Shown here: one piece after another, positions 9,676 to 19,012 of the stretch
Position numbering within the stretch: position 1 is the stretch's first letter
Layout: each line of letters opens with the position of its first letter
Assembly: GCF_001693275.1 (NCBI RefSeq)
Contig: NZ_CP016477.1
Span: 2,108,001 to 2,172,000 of the forward strand
DNA from: Picosynechococcus sp. PCC 7117
Lineage (GTDB): Bacteria > Cyanobacteriota > Cyanobacteriia > Cyanobacteriales > MRBY01
Direction of reading: 5' to 3'
Length of the DNA: 64,000 nt
Position numbers and translations under genes: made by a program
The notes under the pieces: model-generated
The model's database searches: none
What the model saw: only the letters and a program-made list of their open reading frames with translations
Told to the model about the DNA's origin: nothing

Positions 9676-12423
9676 ATGGCAAGCTCTCCTCTGACGATCA
9701 CGATTGATCCGGCATACGATATTCTTCGCTCGGAAAAACAACCCCTCAGTTATTTTTTTAATCCCAAATCTGTTGCTGTCATTGGTGCCACGGATAAAGA
9801 GGGTAGCGTGGGGCGGACGTTGCTCTGGAATTTGATTAGTCATCCCTTTGGCGGGACGGTCTATCCGGTAAACCCGAAGCGCAATAGTGTGTTGGGGATT
9901 AAAGCCTACGACAATATTTCCGCAGTCCCCGAAACGGTGGAGTTAGTAGTGATTGCAATTCCAGCACAGTTTGTGCCCCAAGTGGTGCGCGAATGCGTTG
10001 ATGTGGGGGTAAAAGCCGCAATTATTATCTCGGCGGGCTTTAAGGAAATTGGTGAGAAAGGGAAGGCGCTGGAAAAAGAAATTATGGCGATCGCCGCTGG
10101 GAAGTTGCGGATTATTGGGCCGAACTGTTTGGGGTTAATGAATCCCCATAGTGGGTTAAATGCCACCTTTGCCCATGCGATGGCGCAACCGGGTCATGTG
10201 GGGTTTATCAGCCAGAGTGGGGCGTTTTGTACAGCGGTGTTGGACTGGAGTTTTCCGGAGAATGTGGGCTTTAGTGCTTTTATTTCGCTGGGGTCGATGC
10301 TGGATGTGAACTGGGGTGATTTGATTACCTACCTCGGCGATGACCCGAACACCAAAAGCATTGTGATTTATATGGAGTCGGTGGGTGATGCCCGGTCGTT
10401 CCTTTCGGCAGCGCGGGAGGTGGCGATCGCCAAGCCGATTATTGTGATTAAGGCGGGACGGACGGAGGCGGCAGCAAAGGCTTCAGCTTCCCATACGGGT
10501 TCCTTGGCGGGGAGTGATGCGGTGTTGGATGCGGCTTTTCGACGCTGTGGGGTGTTGCGGGTGGATCGCATTTCAGAATTGTTTAATTTGGCGGAAATTC
10601 TCGCGAAACAGCCCCGCTTACCGAAAAAACCGAAACTAACGATTATCACCAATGCAGGGGGGCCGGGAGTTTTAGCGACCGATGCGATTATTCAGCGGGG
10701 CGGAGAACTGTCGGAATTAGCCCCCGAAACGATCGCCGCCTTGGATGAATTTTTACCGAGCCACTGGAGCCACAGTAATCCGATTGATATTTTGGGGGAC
10801 GCGGAACCGGAACGCTATGCCAAAACCCTCGATGTGGCGATCGCTGACCCGAACAGTGCCGGATTTTTGGTGATCCTGACCCCCCAAGCGATGACTGACC
10901 CCACCGCTACGGCGATCGCCCTACAAAAATGTATCGAAAAAACTGATAAACCCGTCCTTGCCAGTTGGATGGGGGGCAACGAAGTGACCGAGGGGGAACT
11001 GTTTTTAAATCGCTCCCAAGTGCCCACCTACCGTTATCCCGATTCCGCCGCCTATTTATTCCAATTGTTGTGGCGCTATAAATACACCCTCGAAGGCATC
11101 TACGAAACACCGACCCTCGCCCCCGATACTGATGGGATTATTGATCGCCATAATGTCAAAGTGATCCTTGATTCGATTCGCGCCGAAGGTCGGACACTCC
11201 TCACGGAATCCGAGTCGAAGAAAGTGTTAGCCGCCTACGGCATTCCCATTGTCGCGACGGGCAATGCCAGCACCCCAGAAATGGCGATCGCCCTTGCCGA
11301 TGAAATTGGCTACCCAGTGGTTTTGAAACTACTCTCCACCACGATCACCCATAAAACCGATGTGGGGGGCGTGGAACTCAATTTAAACAGTGCGGCGAGT
11401 GTCGAGCGTGCCTTTGAGCGGATTGGCCAGAGCGTCACCGAAAAAGTCGGTGCAGAGCATTTCCACGGGGTGACGGTACAACCGATGCTTAACCTCAAGG
11501 ATGGCTACGAACTCATCCTCGGCAGCAGTATCGATGGGCAGTTTGGGCCAGTGATGGTCTTTGGCACGGGGGGACAACTCGTGGAAGTTTTTCAGGATCG
11601 GGCGATCGCCTTACCGCCGTTGAACAGTACCCTCGCCCGCCGTACGATGGAGCAAACCAAAATTTATAAAGCCCTCAAGGGAGTCCGGGGTCGAAAAGCC
11701 GTTAATTTAGACGAATTAGAGCAAATTTTAATCCGTTTTAGCCGTTTAATCGTCGAGCAACCCTGGATCAAAGAAATGGACATTAATCCCCTCTTTGCCT
11801 CGGGCGATCGCCTTGTTGCCCTCGATGCGCGGCTTGTGTTGCATCCCCTCGACTTAGCCGAAAAAGATTTACCCAAACCTGCCATTCGCCCCTACCCGCT
11901 GCAGTACGAAAAACCCTGGACAAGCGCCGATGGACGGGAGTTTATGATTCGTCCGATCCGCCCCGAAGATGAACCGATGCTGGTTAAATTTCACCAAACT
12001 CTATCTGAACAAAGTGTTTATTTCCGTTATTTTCACCTCGTCACCCTGCAAAGTCGCATCGCCCACGAACGGTTAACGCGGCTTTGTTTCATTGATTACG
12101 ACCGGGAAATGGCGCTGGTTGCCGAATACACCGACCCTGATACACAAGAAAAAGAAGTCTATGCTGTGGCCCGTTTGAGTCAACTCCACGGCACCACGGA
12201 GGGAGAATTTGCGATGATTGTCAGTGACCCGATCCAACGCCAAGGACTTGGTACCGAATTACTCCGGCGTCTGGTGGAAATTGGTCGCAATGAAGGGCTG
12301 ACTGCCATTACCGCCGACATTCTCTCAGAAAATAAAGGGATGCAGCGGGTTTCAGAAAAAGCTGGTTTTACCCTCAAGCGCCAAAACTTTGAAGTGGTTA
12401 AAGCGACTCTACAACTCAATTAA
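9676..12423 (+). CDS. ADP-forming acyl-CoA synthetase fused to GNAT acetyltransferase (PatZ/Pat-like)
   Basis: A 915-residue multidomain protein. The order is a CoA-binding domain (about 25-160, [14 protein letters not shown]), succinyl-CoA-ligase-like domains (about 170-470), an ATP-grasp domain (about 505-720, [23 protein letters not shown]) and a C-terminal GNAT domain (about 765-915, with acetyl-CoA loop [13 protein letters not shown]). The layout matches bacterial Pat/PatZ protein acetyltransferases, in which the synthetase part is reported to have lost its catalytic histidine. Here His273 in ASHTGSLAG and His559 in THKTDVGG occupy the expected ACD histidine positions, so the synthetase could be active. 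The function may be acetate/acetyl-CoA conversion, lysine acetylation, or both. The start has no strong ribosome-binding site. A DUF423 gene follows 9 bases later. Confidence 0.88.
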   Translation: MASSPLTITIDPAYDILRSEKQPLSYFFNPKSVAVIGATDKEGSVGRTLLWNLISHPFGGTVYPVNPKRNSVLGIKAYDNISAVPETVELVVIAIPAQFVPQVVRECVDVGVKAAIIISAGFKEIGEKGKALEKEIMAIAAGKLRIIGPNCLGLMNPHSGLNATFAHAMAQPGHVGFISQSGAFCTAVLDWSFPENVGFSAFISLGSMLDVNWGDLITYLGDDPNTKSIVIYMESVGDARSFLSAAREVAIAKPIIVIKAGRTEAAAKASASHTGSLAGSDAVLDAAFRRCGVLRVDRISELFNLAEILAKQPRLPKKPKLTIITNAGGPGVLATDAIIQRGGELSELAPETIAALDEFLPSHWSHSNPIDILGDAEPERYAKTLDVAIADPNSAGFLVILTPQAMTDPTATAIALQKCIEKTDKPVLASWMGGNEVTEGELFLNRSQVPTYRYPDSAAYLFQLLWRYKYTLEGIYETPTLAPDTDGIIDRHNVKVILDSIRAEGRTLLTESESKKVLAAYGIPIVATGNASTPEMAIALADEIGYPVVLKLLSTTITHKTDVGGVELNLNSAASVERAFERIGQSVTEKVGAEHFHGVTVQPMLNLKDGYELILGSSIDGQFGPVMVFGTGGQLVEVFQDRAIALPPLNSTLARRTMEQTKIYKALKGVRGRKAVNLDELEQILIRFSRLIVEQPWIKEMDINPLFASGDRLVALDARLVLHPLDLAEKDLPKPAIRPYPLQYEKPWTSADGREFMIRPIRPEDEPMLVKFHQTLSEQSVYFRYFHLVTLQSRIAHERLTRLCFIDYDREMALVAEYTDPDTQEKEVYAVARLSQLHGTTEGEFAMIVSDPIQRQGLGTELLRRLVEIGRNEGLTAITADILSENKGMQRVSEKAGFTLKRQNFEVVKATLQLN

Positions 12424-12432
12424 ACAAAGACT

Positions 12433-12813
12433 ATGACCCGTTTTTTCTTAGTTATTGCCCCCATCCTTGCTGGTCTCGCCGTTGCTGCTGGTGCCTTTGC
12501 CAGCCATGGCCTTAAAGGAACCCTCGACGCCAATGCCCTTGATATTTGGGAAACTGCCGCTAAATACCAAATGTATCAGGCGATCGCCTTACTGCTGGTG
12601 GGCCTATTTTCTGTCCAGGGGGCGTTCCCCCAAAGTTGGCTCAATGGGGCTGGCATTGCCTTTATTGTCGGGATTGTGCTCTTTTCCGGTAGCCTCTATG
12701 CCTTGAGTTTAAGTGGAGTGAAAATCTTGGGGGCCATTACACCACTCGGTGGGGCAGCATTTTTGATTGGCTGGATCTGTTTGGCGATCGCCGGTTGGCA
12801 GTTAAGCCGCTAA
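12433..12813 (+). CDS. DUF423 (YgdD-like) small membrane protein
   Basis: A 126-residue protein with four hydrophobic membrane segments. The N-terminal AAGAFASHGLKG motif and the TAAKYQMYQAIALLLVG segment are typical of DUF423/YgdD proteins, which are widespread and of unknown function. The start lies 9 bases after the stop of the acyl-CoA synthetase/GNAT gene, so the two are probably co-transcribed. That pairing does not by itself define a role. Confidence 0.85.
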   Translation: MTRFFLVIAPILAGLAVAAGAFASHGLKGTLDANALDIWETAAKYQMYQAIALLLVGLFSVQGAFPQSWLNGAGIAFIVGIVLFSGSLYALSLSGVKILGAITPLGGAAFLIGWICLAIAGWQLSR

Positions 12814-12933
12814 AGAATTTTGGCAAAGCGATTAAGTTTGGACAGATTTTGCGAATTTGCTGTAACTTCGCTCTCAATTCCTCGCTAAGATTCAAGGAAC
12901 TACGAATTTCTTTAGCAATAGGAGCACCTGGCT

Positions 12934-13566
12934 GTGTATGGAGCCGACCCCAATGATCCGCATCCCATGGCAGGATTCCCACAGATTTGTTTTATCCGCA
13001 ACACGGTGACAAATCCGAATATCATCATCGGCGATTACACTTACTACGACGATCCGGAGGATTCAGAAAACTTTGAACGCAATGTTTTGTATCACTTTCC
13101 CTTCATTGGCGATCGCCTAATCATCGGTAAATTTTGCGCCTTGGCCAGGGGGGTCAAGTTCATCATGAACGGGGGCAACCACAAAATCGATGGTTTTTCT
13201 ACCTATCCGTTTCAGATTTTTGGCAATGGTTGGGACAAACTCGCCCTGCAACCTAGTGACTTTCCCTACAAAGGCGATACGGTCATCGGTAATGATGTTT
13301 GGATTGGCTACGAAGCCGTGATGATGCCCGGTGTGCACGTGGGAGATGGTGCGATTATTGCCGCCAAATCAGTCGTGGTTAACGATGTCCCTCCTTACAC
13401 CATTGTGGGTGGTAACCCTGCTAAATGTATTCGACAACGCTTTACCGATGAAGTGATTAAAACCTTACTATCAGTCGCTTGGTGGGATTGGGAGATCGAG
13501 AAAATTACCCGCAATTTAGAAAAAATTGTCGCAGCGGATTTAGATGCTCTGCTCAAGTGCGAATAA
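12934..13566 (+). CDS. Vat/CatB-family hexapeptide-repeat O-acetyltransferase
   Basis: A 210-residue left-handed beta-helix acyltransferase of the xenobiotic acetyltransferase (XAT) family. The family opening YGADPNDPHPMAGFPQ is present, as is the conserved MNGGNHKIDGFSTYPF block with the catalytic histidine (the His of GGNHK). Hexapeptide turns follow in TVIGNDVWIGYEAVMMPGVHVGDGAIIAAKSVV, and the protein ends VGGNPAKCIRQRF. Studied relatives acetylate chloramphenicol or streptogramin A, but many chromosomal members have unknown substrates, so drug resistance should not be assumed. The start is GTG 12934, giving the family N-terminus MYG; AGGAG lies about 10 bases before it. Confidence 0.85.
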   Translation: MYGADPNDPHPMAGFPQICFIRNTVTNPNIIIGDYTYYDDPEDSENFERNVLYHFPFIGDRLIIGKFCALARGVKFIMNGGNHKIDGFSTYPFQIFGNGWDKLALQPSDFPYKGDTVIGNDVWIGYEAVMMPGVHVGDGAIIAAKSVVVNDVPPYTIVGGNPAKCIRQRFTDEVIKTLLSVAWWDWEIEKITRNLEKIVAADLDALLKCE

Positions 13567-13682
13567 CGGAATCTTTATATAGCTTCTACAATCGTCATGC
13601 TCGCTGCAAAAGTTTAGACACAGCTCACGAGCTTCATCATCAAAACTATTGACACTCTTGCCTGAGCTTTCAAAATAAAACC

Positions 13683-13722
13683 AACAAAAAACCCTGCTAA
13701 TTTTCTCTATGTTGAAGCAGGG
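13683..13722 (-). terminator. Rho-independent terminator after tldD
   Basis: On the minus strand CCCTGC and GCAGGG pair around a 19-base loop and are followed by TTTTTTGTTGG. It lies 40 bases beyond the tldD stop and closes the minus-strand run of genes that starts at gpgS. Confidence 0.7.
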
Positions 13723-13761
13723 CATCGCAGATTGCAGATAGCTTGAGATTTTAAATTCTAT

Positions 13762-15153
13762 TTAACGGCCACCGACGACAACATTTTTAATGCGCAAGTG
13801 CGGGCCGCCAACGCTGACAGGTAAACCTCCTTGGCCACCTTTACCACAGCCGCCGTTGGTATAGAGGGTGTCGTTACCGATCGCCTCAATGTCCTTTAAG
13901 GTTTGGAAGACGTTCCCAGAGAGGGTGACATCACTAACAGGTTCGGCGATTTTACCATCACGGATCATGTAGCCTTCCGCCGCCGCAAAGGTAAACATTT
14001 CCCCATTGGTTTGACCACCGATCATCCGCACCGCATAGACTCCTTCTTGGATATCTTGGATCATTTCTGCAAAGGGCGTATCGCCCGGTTCAATTGCCGT
14101 ATTGGTCATGCGCACCAGGGGCGGATAACCAGCTTGAATGGCGCGGGCATTCCCTGTGGGCGCTTCACTCATTTTCCCTGCGGTTTCCCGGGAGTGGAGT
14201 CGCTGGGTGAGCACACCGTCTTTGATTAAATATTTGCGTTGGCCGGGCACTCCTTCGTCATCGTATTTCATCGTGCCGGGCAGATCAGGGAGGGTGGCAT
14301 CATCGATCACATTTAGTTGGGAAATGCCGAGGGGTTTGCCGATGGTCAGGAGTTCCTGCATCCGGGGATTTTCGTAGACAAAATCGGCTTCGGATAGGTG
14401 GCCAAAGGCTTCGTGAATAAAGACCCCTGCGAGGTAAGGATCCAGAACAACGGTATATTGTCCGCCTTTGACGGGCTTGGCTTCTAGTTGACGGATCGCT
14501 CGTTCTGCTGCGCCTTTAACACGCTCTTCGATTCCAATGAGCGCATCGAAATCACAGCGGGAATTAATCGATTCAAAGCCCTGGCGCACGACACCATTTT
14601 CTCCCCTGGCGATCGCCCCAAATCGGCCATTGACATCGAGGCGTTCTTGGATGATGCAACTGCCATTGGAATTGACGAAGTAGGTGGTGACGAAACTATC
14701 GCTAATGCTGGCCATCGTCGTTTGAATCCGGGGATCATAAGCCAGCAAAATTTGGTTGTATTTCGCCAACAAATCTCGTTTTTCCTTGAGGGAAATGGTG
14801 CGGGGGTCGGTTTTAATCTCTACTGGTACATAGTCCTCGATGGCCCCACTGGGAGCCAGTTGGGTCGATTCTTTGCCCACAAGTTTCGCCTGGGAAACCG
14901 CTTCGGCAACGCGATCGCCTAATTCGGCAAGGCCATTGAACGTGACAAAACTCCAACCCCCCTGGTGACAGGCCCGAATCCCGCCGGCGAGGGCAAAACT
15001 ACGGTTACTGCCGTCGAACTGCGCCCCCCGGAAGGCCAGACTGGTAGATTCACTCTGCTGCACCCGAATTTCTAGGTAGTCCACAGCCTCTTGATGGGTG
15101 GCGATCGCCCCCTTGAGGGCATCGGTAATTTGTTGCATGGTGAGGGTCGTCAT
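13762..15153 (-). CDS. tldD: Metalloprotease TldD-like protein
   Basis: A 463-residue member of the TldD/PmbA (U62) family. The zinc site is the HExxxH motif at His247-Glu248-His252 (IHEAFGHLSEADF), with the further conserved NGGCGKGGQG cysteine near residue 440. TldD works with TldE/PmbA as a heterodimeric protease that degrades unfolded peptides and matures some modified peptides. The tldE partner is not in this window. The gene starts 6 bases after the stop of the solute-binding lipoprotein gene, so they are co-transcribed. The terminator at 13683-13722 ends the unit. Confidence 0.92.
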   Translation of the reverse strand: MTTLTMQQITDALKGAIATHQEAVDYLEIRVQQSESTSLAFRGAQFDGSNRSFALAGGIRACHQGGWSFVTFNGLAELGDRVAEAVSQAKLVGKESTQLAPSGAIEDYVPVEIKTDPRTISLKEKRDLLAKYNQILLAYDPRIQTTMASISDSFVTTYFVNSNGSCIIQERLDVNGRFGAIARGENGVVRQGFESINSRCDFDALIGIEERVKGAAERAIRQLEAKPVKGGQYTVVLDPYLAGVFIHEAFGHLSEADFVYENPRMQELLTIGKPLGISQLNVIDDATLPDLPGTMKYDDEGVPGQRKYLIKDGVLTQRLHSRETAGKMSEAPTGNARAIQAGYPPLVRMTNTAIEPGDTPFAEMIQDIQEGVYAVRMIGGQTNGEMFTFAAAEGYMIRDGKIAEPVSDVTLSGNVFQTLKDIEAIGNDTLYTNGGCGKGGQGGLPVSVGGPHLRIKNVVVGGR

Positions 15154-15159
15154 CGATCT

Positions 15160-16953
15160 TTACTCCTTAATTTCAGCCGCAATCGTTAAATCTTCTAGGT
15201 TCCAGAGGGGGCCACCCAGGGCCGAATGTTGTACCCCTTCAATTTTGTCACGCACCGCCGCGAGGGAATAATTGTTTACCAGATGGATAAACGGTAAATA
15301 TTCCGCTGCAAGTTCTTGGGTTTTAGCATAAATCTCCTTGCGTTTGTCGAGATCCAGCTCCTGGGCCCCTTGGATGTAGAGATCCGCAATTTCCTGTTCC
15401 CAGTCATTGATCAGCCGATCCGTCAGGGGGGTAGTGCCTGGCCGCGCCGCTTGGTTAAACATATGCAAATTCCCCTCCGGGAACCACACATTCGCGCCCC
15501 CATTGGGTTCATTCCCTCCTGTCAAGCCCAACAAGAAACAATCCCAATCGAGGGAGTTGCTCAACTTATCAACGAGGATATTAAAACCAATCGGACTGTA
15601 GTCCACCTGCATTCCCAAGGCTTCGAGATCTTGCTCAATTTGAGTCGCCATTGCTTCGCGAATTTTGTTGCCCGCATTGGTAATCAAGGAAAAACGCACG
15701 GGATTATTGTCGGCATCGATTAATTGTCCCTGGGCGTTGTAGGAAAAGCCCGCTTCTTCGAGGAGCGCCTTGGCCCTGTCTGGGTCATAATCGTAGGTTT
15801 TTATTTGATCATTATAGAAAGGAGATTGTACCGAAATCGGCGAATGTTGCACTTCCCCCAAACCCCGGTAAATATTGTTCACCATGCGCTGGCGATCAAT
15901 GCCATAGGCCACAGCCTGGCGAAACTTCAGATTGTTAAACCATTTCGACTTGATGGGATCGACGAGGGGTTTGCCGTCCCGCTTCCCGGTATTGAGGTTA
16001 AAGGAAATGAAACTGGTGCCGTAGGCTTCACCGCCATTGTAGATGGTAAATTTACCCCGGTCTTCTTCCCGTTTCAGGAGCGAAAAATAATCTGGGCTGA
16101 CCCCTGTAACATCCAAGTCACCAGACCGAAATTGCAGCAAAGTGGTGTCGGTGTTGGGGACGATTTGCCAAACGATTTGATCTACGTAGGGTTTGGGGGT
16201 TTGCCAGTAGTAGGGGTTGGGCTGGAAGATTAAGCGCTGACCCACGGCATAGTTAATTAACTGGTAGGGGCCGCTGGAAACCAGGTCTTGGGGAGGCGTA
16301 CTGACGCCCCAGGTACCCAAAAAGAGCGGATTACCTTCGCTGTCGGTCTGCTCAACGCTTTCGCGGAGGACGTGTTCTGGCAGAATTTCCAGGGCCGTAT
16401 TGTTGAGGAAAGGCGCAAAGGGTTCGGTGATGGTGAATTTCACCTGGCGATCGCCTACTTTTTCCACCGTCGGCAAGGTTCCGGCAACGCCCACCCGGAG
16501 GCCATCACGGGAATTGGTGGGGATTTTTTCATTGAGATAAATCTGGTTGTAGCTAAAGACCACATCATCAACGGTGAGCGGTTCCCCGTCAGACCATTGC
16601 AGGTTGTCCCGCAGGGTAAAGGTCAAGCTGAGTTGGTCTTCAGAAAATTCCCAGGATTCGGCAAGCCGTGGCTCCGTTTCCCCCGTGACGGGGTTTTCTG
16701 AAACTAAGCCTTCATAGGTAAGGCCAAAAATACTGGGGGACTCTGCCGAGAGGGCCGGGTTAAAGGTTTTCGGGTCACTGAGGACGCTGATCACAATTTG
16801 GTTGTCCCCTGCCCCGGTGGCGTTACTGGCTTGGGGATTACAGGCGGTGAGGACAGAGGGCAAAGTCAAGGAAAAGGCGATCGCCGCCACAAATGCCCAA
16901 AACCGCTGTAACCGAAATAATTTAGAAAGTTTCAAGACTTTATTCTTCTTCAT
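15160..16953 (-). CDS. Family 5 extracellular solute-binding lipoprotein (oligopeptide/nickel type)
   Basis: A 597-residue SBP_bac_5 protein related to OppA, DppA and NikA. The N-terminus has a basic region, a hydrophobic stretch and a lipobox LTAC with Cys38 as the lipidation site. The family signature is around RLAESWEFSEDQLSLTFTLR and WSDGEPLTVDDVVFSYNQI. Further SBP_bac_5 blocks (FNLNTG, FRQAVAYGIDRQ, ALLEEAGF) are in order. It should capture a peptide-like ligand in the periplasm for an ABC importer, but no permease or ATPase of that family is nearby. ATG 16953 overlaps the previous gene by 14 bases; ATG 16968 is possible. tldD follows after 6 bases. Confidence 0.88.
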   Translation of the reverse strand: MKKNKVLKLSKLFRLQRFWAFVAAIAFSLTLPSVLTACNPQASNATGAGDNQIVISVLSDPKTFNPALSAESPSIFGLTYEGLVSENPVTGETEPRLAESWEFSEDQLSLTFTLRDNLQWSDGEPLTVDDVVFSYNQIYLNEKIPTNSRDGLRVGVAGTLPTVEKVGDRQVKFTITEPFAPFLNNTALEILPEHVLRESVEQTDSEGNPLFLGTWGVSTPPQDLVSSGPYQLINYAVGQRLIFQPNPYYWQTPKPYVDQIVWQIVPNTDTTLLQFRSGDLDVTGVSPDYFSLLKREEDRGKFTIYNGGEAYGTSFISFNLNTGKRDGKPLVDPIKSKWFNNLKFRQAVAYGIDRQRMVNNIYRGLGEVQHSPISVQSPFYNDQIKTYDYDPDRAKALLEEAGFSYNAQGQLIDADNNPVRFSLITNAGNKIREAMATQIEQDLEALGMQVDYSPIGFNILVDKLSNSLDWDCFLLGLTGGNEPNGGANVWFPEGNLHMFNQAARPGTTPLTDRLINDWEQEIADLYIQGAQELDLDKRKEIYAKTQELAAEYLPFIHLVNNYSLAAVRDKIEGVQHSALGGPLWNLEDLTIAAEIKE

Positions 16954-17335
16954 TGCGCTGCGCCCCATCTAAACGCCCTAGTTCATACACCCCACAGCCA
17001 GCACAGGCCATCACTCCCAAACTGATTGCCCAACTGTGGCCGAGGCTCCACTCCACCCCAAAATTACACCCTGCGCCAAATAATAAAAAAGGCACAATGC
17101 TCAAGAGCGAGGCCGAAAAAGCACTCTTGGATTCACGAATTTCTTTGTCCTTCTCAAATTCTTCTTCGGAAAAATAGAGCGCTCGCTCGGCCCAATTCAT
17201 CCAGCGTTCCAGACCATTCAAGATCCCTTCCCGCAACGGAGCAATGCCAATGTAGAGGGCAAAGGCCCAGAGGCAAGCGCCGGCGATCGTGCTGGCTTCG
17301 ATGGGAATAATAAAGGGGAAAAATTCACGCAACAT
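16940..17335 (-). CDS. Conserved hypothetical small membrane protein
   Basis: A protein of about 131 residues with an N-terminal membrane segment (about 10-35), an amphipathic acidic middle part (YFSEEEFEKDKEIRESKS) and two further hydrophobic segments (about 75-115). It ends in a charged tail. I do not recognise the family. ATG 17335 is chosen because the upstream extension to 17422 is Pro- and Gln-rich and outside the membrane pattern, though neither start has a good ribosome-binding site. It overlaps the downstream lipoprotein gene by 14 bases and lies 106 bases after gpgS. Confidence 0.55.
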   Translation of the reverse strand: MLREFFPFIIPIEASTIAGACLWAFALYIGIAPLREGILNGLERWMNWAERALYFSEEEFEKDKEIRESKSAFSASLLSIVPFLLFGAGCNFGVEWSLGHSWAISLGVMACAGCGVYELGRLDGAQRNEEE

Positions 17336-17441
17336 AGGGGGAGTAAGGGCGACAACTGTGTTTAAAGATTGTATCGATTGTGGTGGCCTTCGGCATCCTC
17401 CCCCCATCATCTGTTGCGGCAATGGCGATCGCCCTGGAACC

Positions 17442-18698
17442 TTAAACCATCTCCAAAGGGGGAATTTCCGAGCGCTGCATCGTCGCCTCTAACTGCACCT
17501 CTGCCATATCCGCTTCTACCGCTGCCATCAGTTGCTCCCGGAGGTCAGGCATCACAGCCAAGGCCCTTGTCCAGTCTGGAATGCGGTATACAGCTGGCTC
17601 GTGCATATATTTATCAAAGGCTAAAGGAATGATCTGTTCAAAGCTTTCGACGGTCATTTCCTCCCGGTGGCGATCGTAGGGAATACCGTTACAGGTCGCA
17701 TCGACAAAATATTGACGGATCATATCCTGGGCGACGCGGCGGAACTTCACCTGGAGCGCGATTTGGTGCCCTTCAGAGAAAACAATTGATTCGGTTTCCG
17801 TCAGAGTGCGCAGAATAGAGGACAAAATTTCGGTACACATTTTCTGTAGCCCTTCCTGGGGATTGTTGCCCACGGCTTTGTGTTTGTGGTCAAAGAACCC
17901 CAGATCCACCTGGGCCACCCGTTTCGGCGCTACGTTGCGATAAACCTCTGCCAATAACCCCACTTCAATGCCCCAGTCACAGGGAACGCGCAAATTTAAG
18001 GCCAAATCAGCGGTCATGGCAAATTCGCCGGCGAGGGGATAGCGATAGGACTTGAGGTAGTGGAGGTAGGCATTGCGCCCCAGGACATCTTCGAGGGTTG
18101 CCAACAGAGGCGCAACAAAGAGACGCACAACCCGGCCATTCATCGCCCGGTTTTCGAGGCCGAGACGGGTGTAGTAGGCTTTGTTGTAGGCAATACCAAA
18201 TTCTGGTTCCACGATGGGATAAAACAGCTTGGCCACCAGGGAACGGTCAAAGGTGACAATGTCGGCATCATGGAGGGCGATCGCCCGGGCATCTAGGGAC
18301 GCCAGACCAAGGCCCAGCCATACCGCCCAGCCCTTGCCCATGTAGTCAAGGAGATTGAGATTTTGGTGGGCGAGCTTTTCTAAGATGCCGCGAATTCGGG
18401 CTCCATTCGTCCAAATGACGTTGACCTTTTGGGGCAATTCACGAAAAAACGTCACGGCATGGTGATACTGTTCGACGGTTTCGGCGTGGAGACAAACGTT
18501 AACCGTCTGGATGTAGGCACAGCCTTTTAAATGTTCTTTGATCCGGGTAAGGGCAGGCCGTTGAAGTTCTTCATAAAGTGAGGGAATGAGTAACGCCATG
18601 GGGCAAATTTCACGAAGATTCATCAGGCGTTTTTCGAGGTAGTCCAGATCGGCATCAAGATCATGGATGGTGGTGATGAATTCTTGGCAAAAGTCCAT
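17442..18698 (-). CDS. gpgS: Glucosyl-3-phosphoglycerate synthase (GT81)
   Basis: GpgS transfers glucose from a nucleotide sugar to 3-phosphoglycerate, the first step of glucosylglycerate synthesis. The 418 residues show the GT-A fold of family GT81. The nucleotide-binding start is around ALLIPSLYEEL, GKGWAVWLGL holds conserved contacts, the metal-binding DxD is Asp144-Ala-Asp146 in LHDADIVTF, and the acceptor side includes AGEFAMTADLA and DWGIEVGLLAEV. Glucosylglycerate accumulates in some marine Synechococcus under nitrogen limitation plus salt. AGGTGACTAGCA precedes the ATG. It is divergent from the GH13/gpgP operon, so synthesis and turnover genes share one control region. Confidence 0.92.
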   Translation of the reverse strand: MDFCQEFITTIHDLDADLDYLEKRLMNLREICPMALLIPSLYEELQRPALTRIKEHLKGCAYIQTVNVCLHAETVEQYHHAVTFFRELPQKVNVIWTNGARIRGILEKLAHQNLNLLDYMGKGWAVWLGLGLASLDARAIALHDADIVTFDRSLVAKLFYPIVEPEFGIAYNKAYYTRLGLENRAMNGRVVRLFVAPLLATLEDVLGRNAYLHYLKSYRYPLAGEFAMTADLALNLRVPCDWGIEVGLLAEVYRNVAPKRVAQVDLGFFDHKHKAVGNNPQEGLQKMCTEILSSILRTLTETESIVFSEGHQIALQVKFRRVAQDMIRQYFVDATCNGIPYDRHREEMTVESFEQIIPLAFDKYMHEPAVYRIPDWTRALAVMPDLREQLMAAVEADMAEVQLEATMQRSEIPPLEMV

Positions 18699-19012
18699 TG
18701 CTAGTCACCTAAATAAAAAGAAAATCTTAAAATTCGCCTTTAAATTAACCCAATTTTTTGGGAGTGGCCGTATCTAAAGCGACGTAAAAATCACTACAAT
18801 GTCATCCGCATTTGTTGATAGGCTGAGATTTAACTTGAATAAAGGATGAGTCAGCCGTTTTTTCGTCCCCAAGAAAATACTGAAAAAACAGATCAATCGA
18901 GTTTTTAAAAATGATGTCTGTTGATCCTGTAATCACGAGGCTCTGGGGTTTAAAAAAACGACGTGGGCTTGTCCCCGATGAGTGAAATTAGCGTGTTTGT
19001 CTTGTTACTCCT
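18699..19012. other. 314-base divergent control region of the glucosylglycerate locus
   Basis: It separates gpgS (minus) from the GH13/gpgP operon (plus). On the plus strand it holds a possible -10 box TACAAT (18795-18800), then a hairpin with T-tract at 18821-18862, then a second inverted repeat (ACAGATCAA with TTGATCCTGT, 18888-18930). CCCAATTTTTTGGG (18749-18762) lies 51 bases before gpgS. No open frame of note. Confidence 0.6.
18821..18862 (+). terminator. Terminator-like hairpin in the GH13/gpgP leader
   Basis: GGCTGA and TCAGCC form a 6-bp stem with a 24-base loop, followed at once by GTTTTTT. It lies 150-190 bases upstream of the GH13 start codon and points in the direction of that gene, so it could act as a transcription attenuator. 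The long loop makes a constitutive terminator less likely. Confidence 0.4.
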
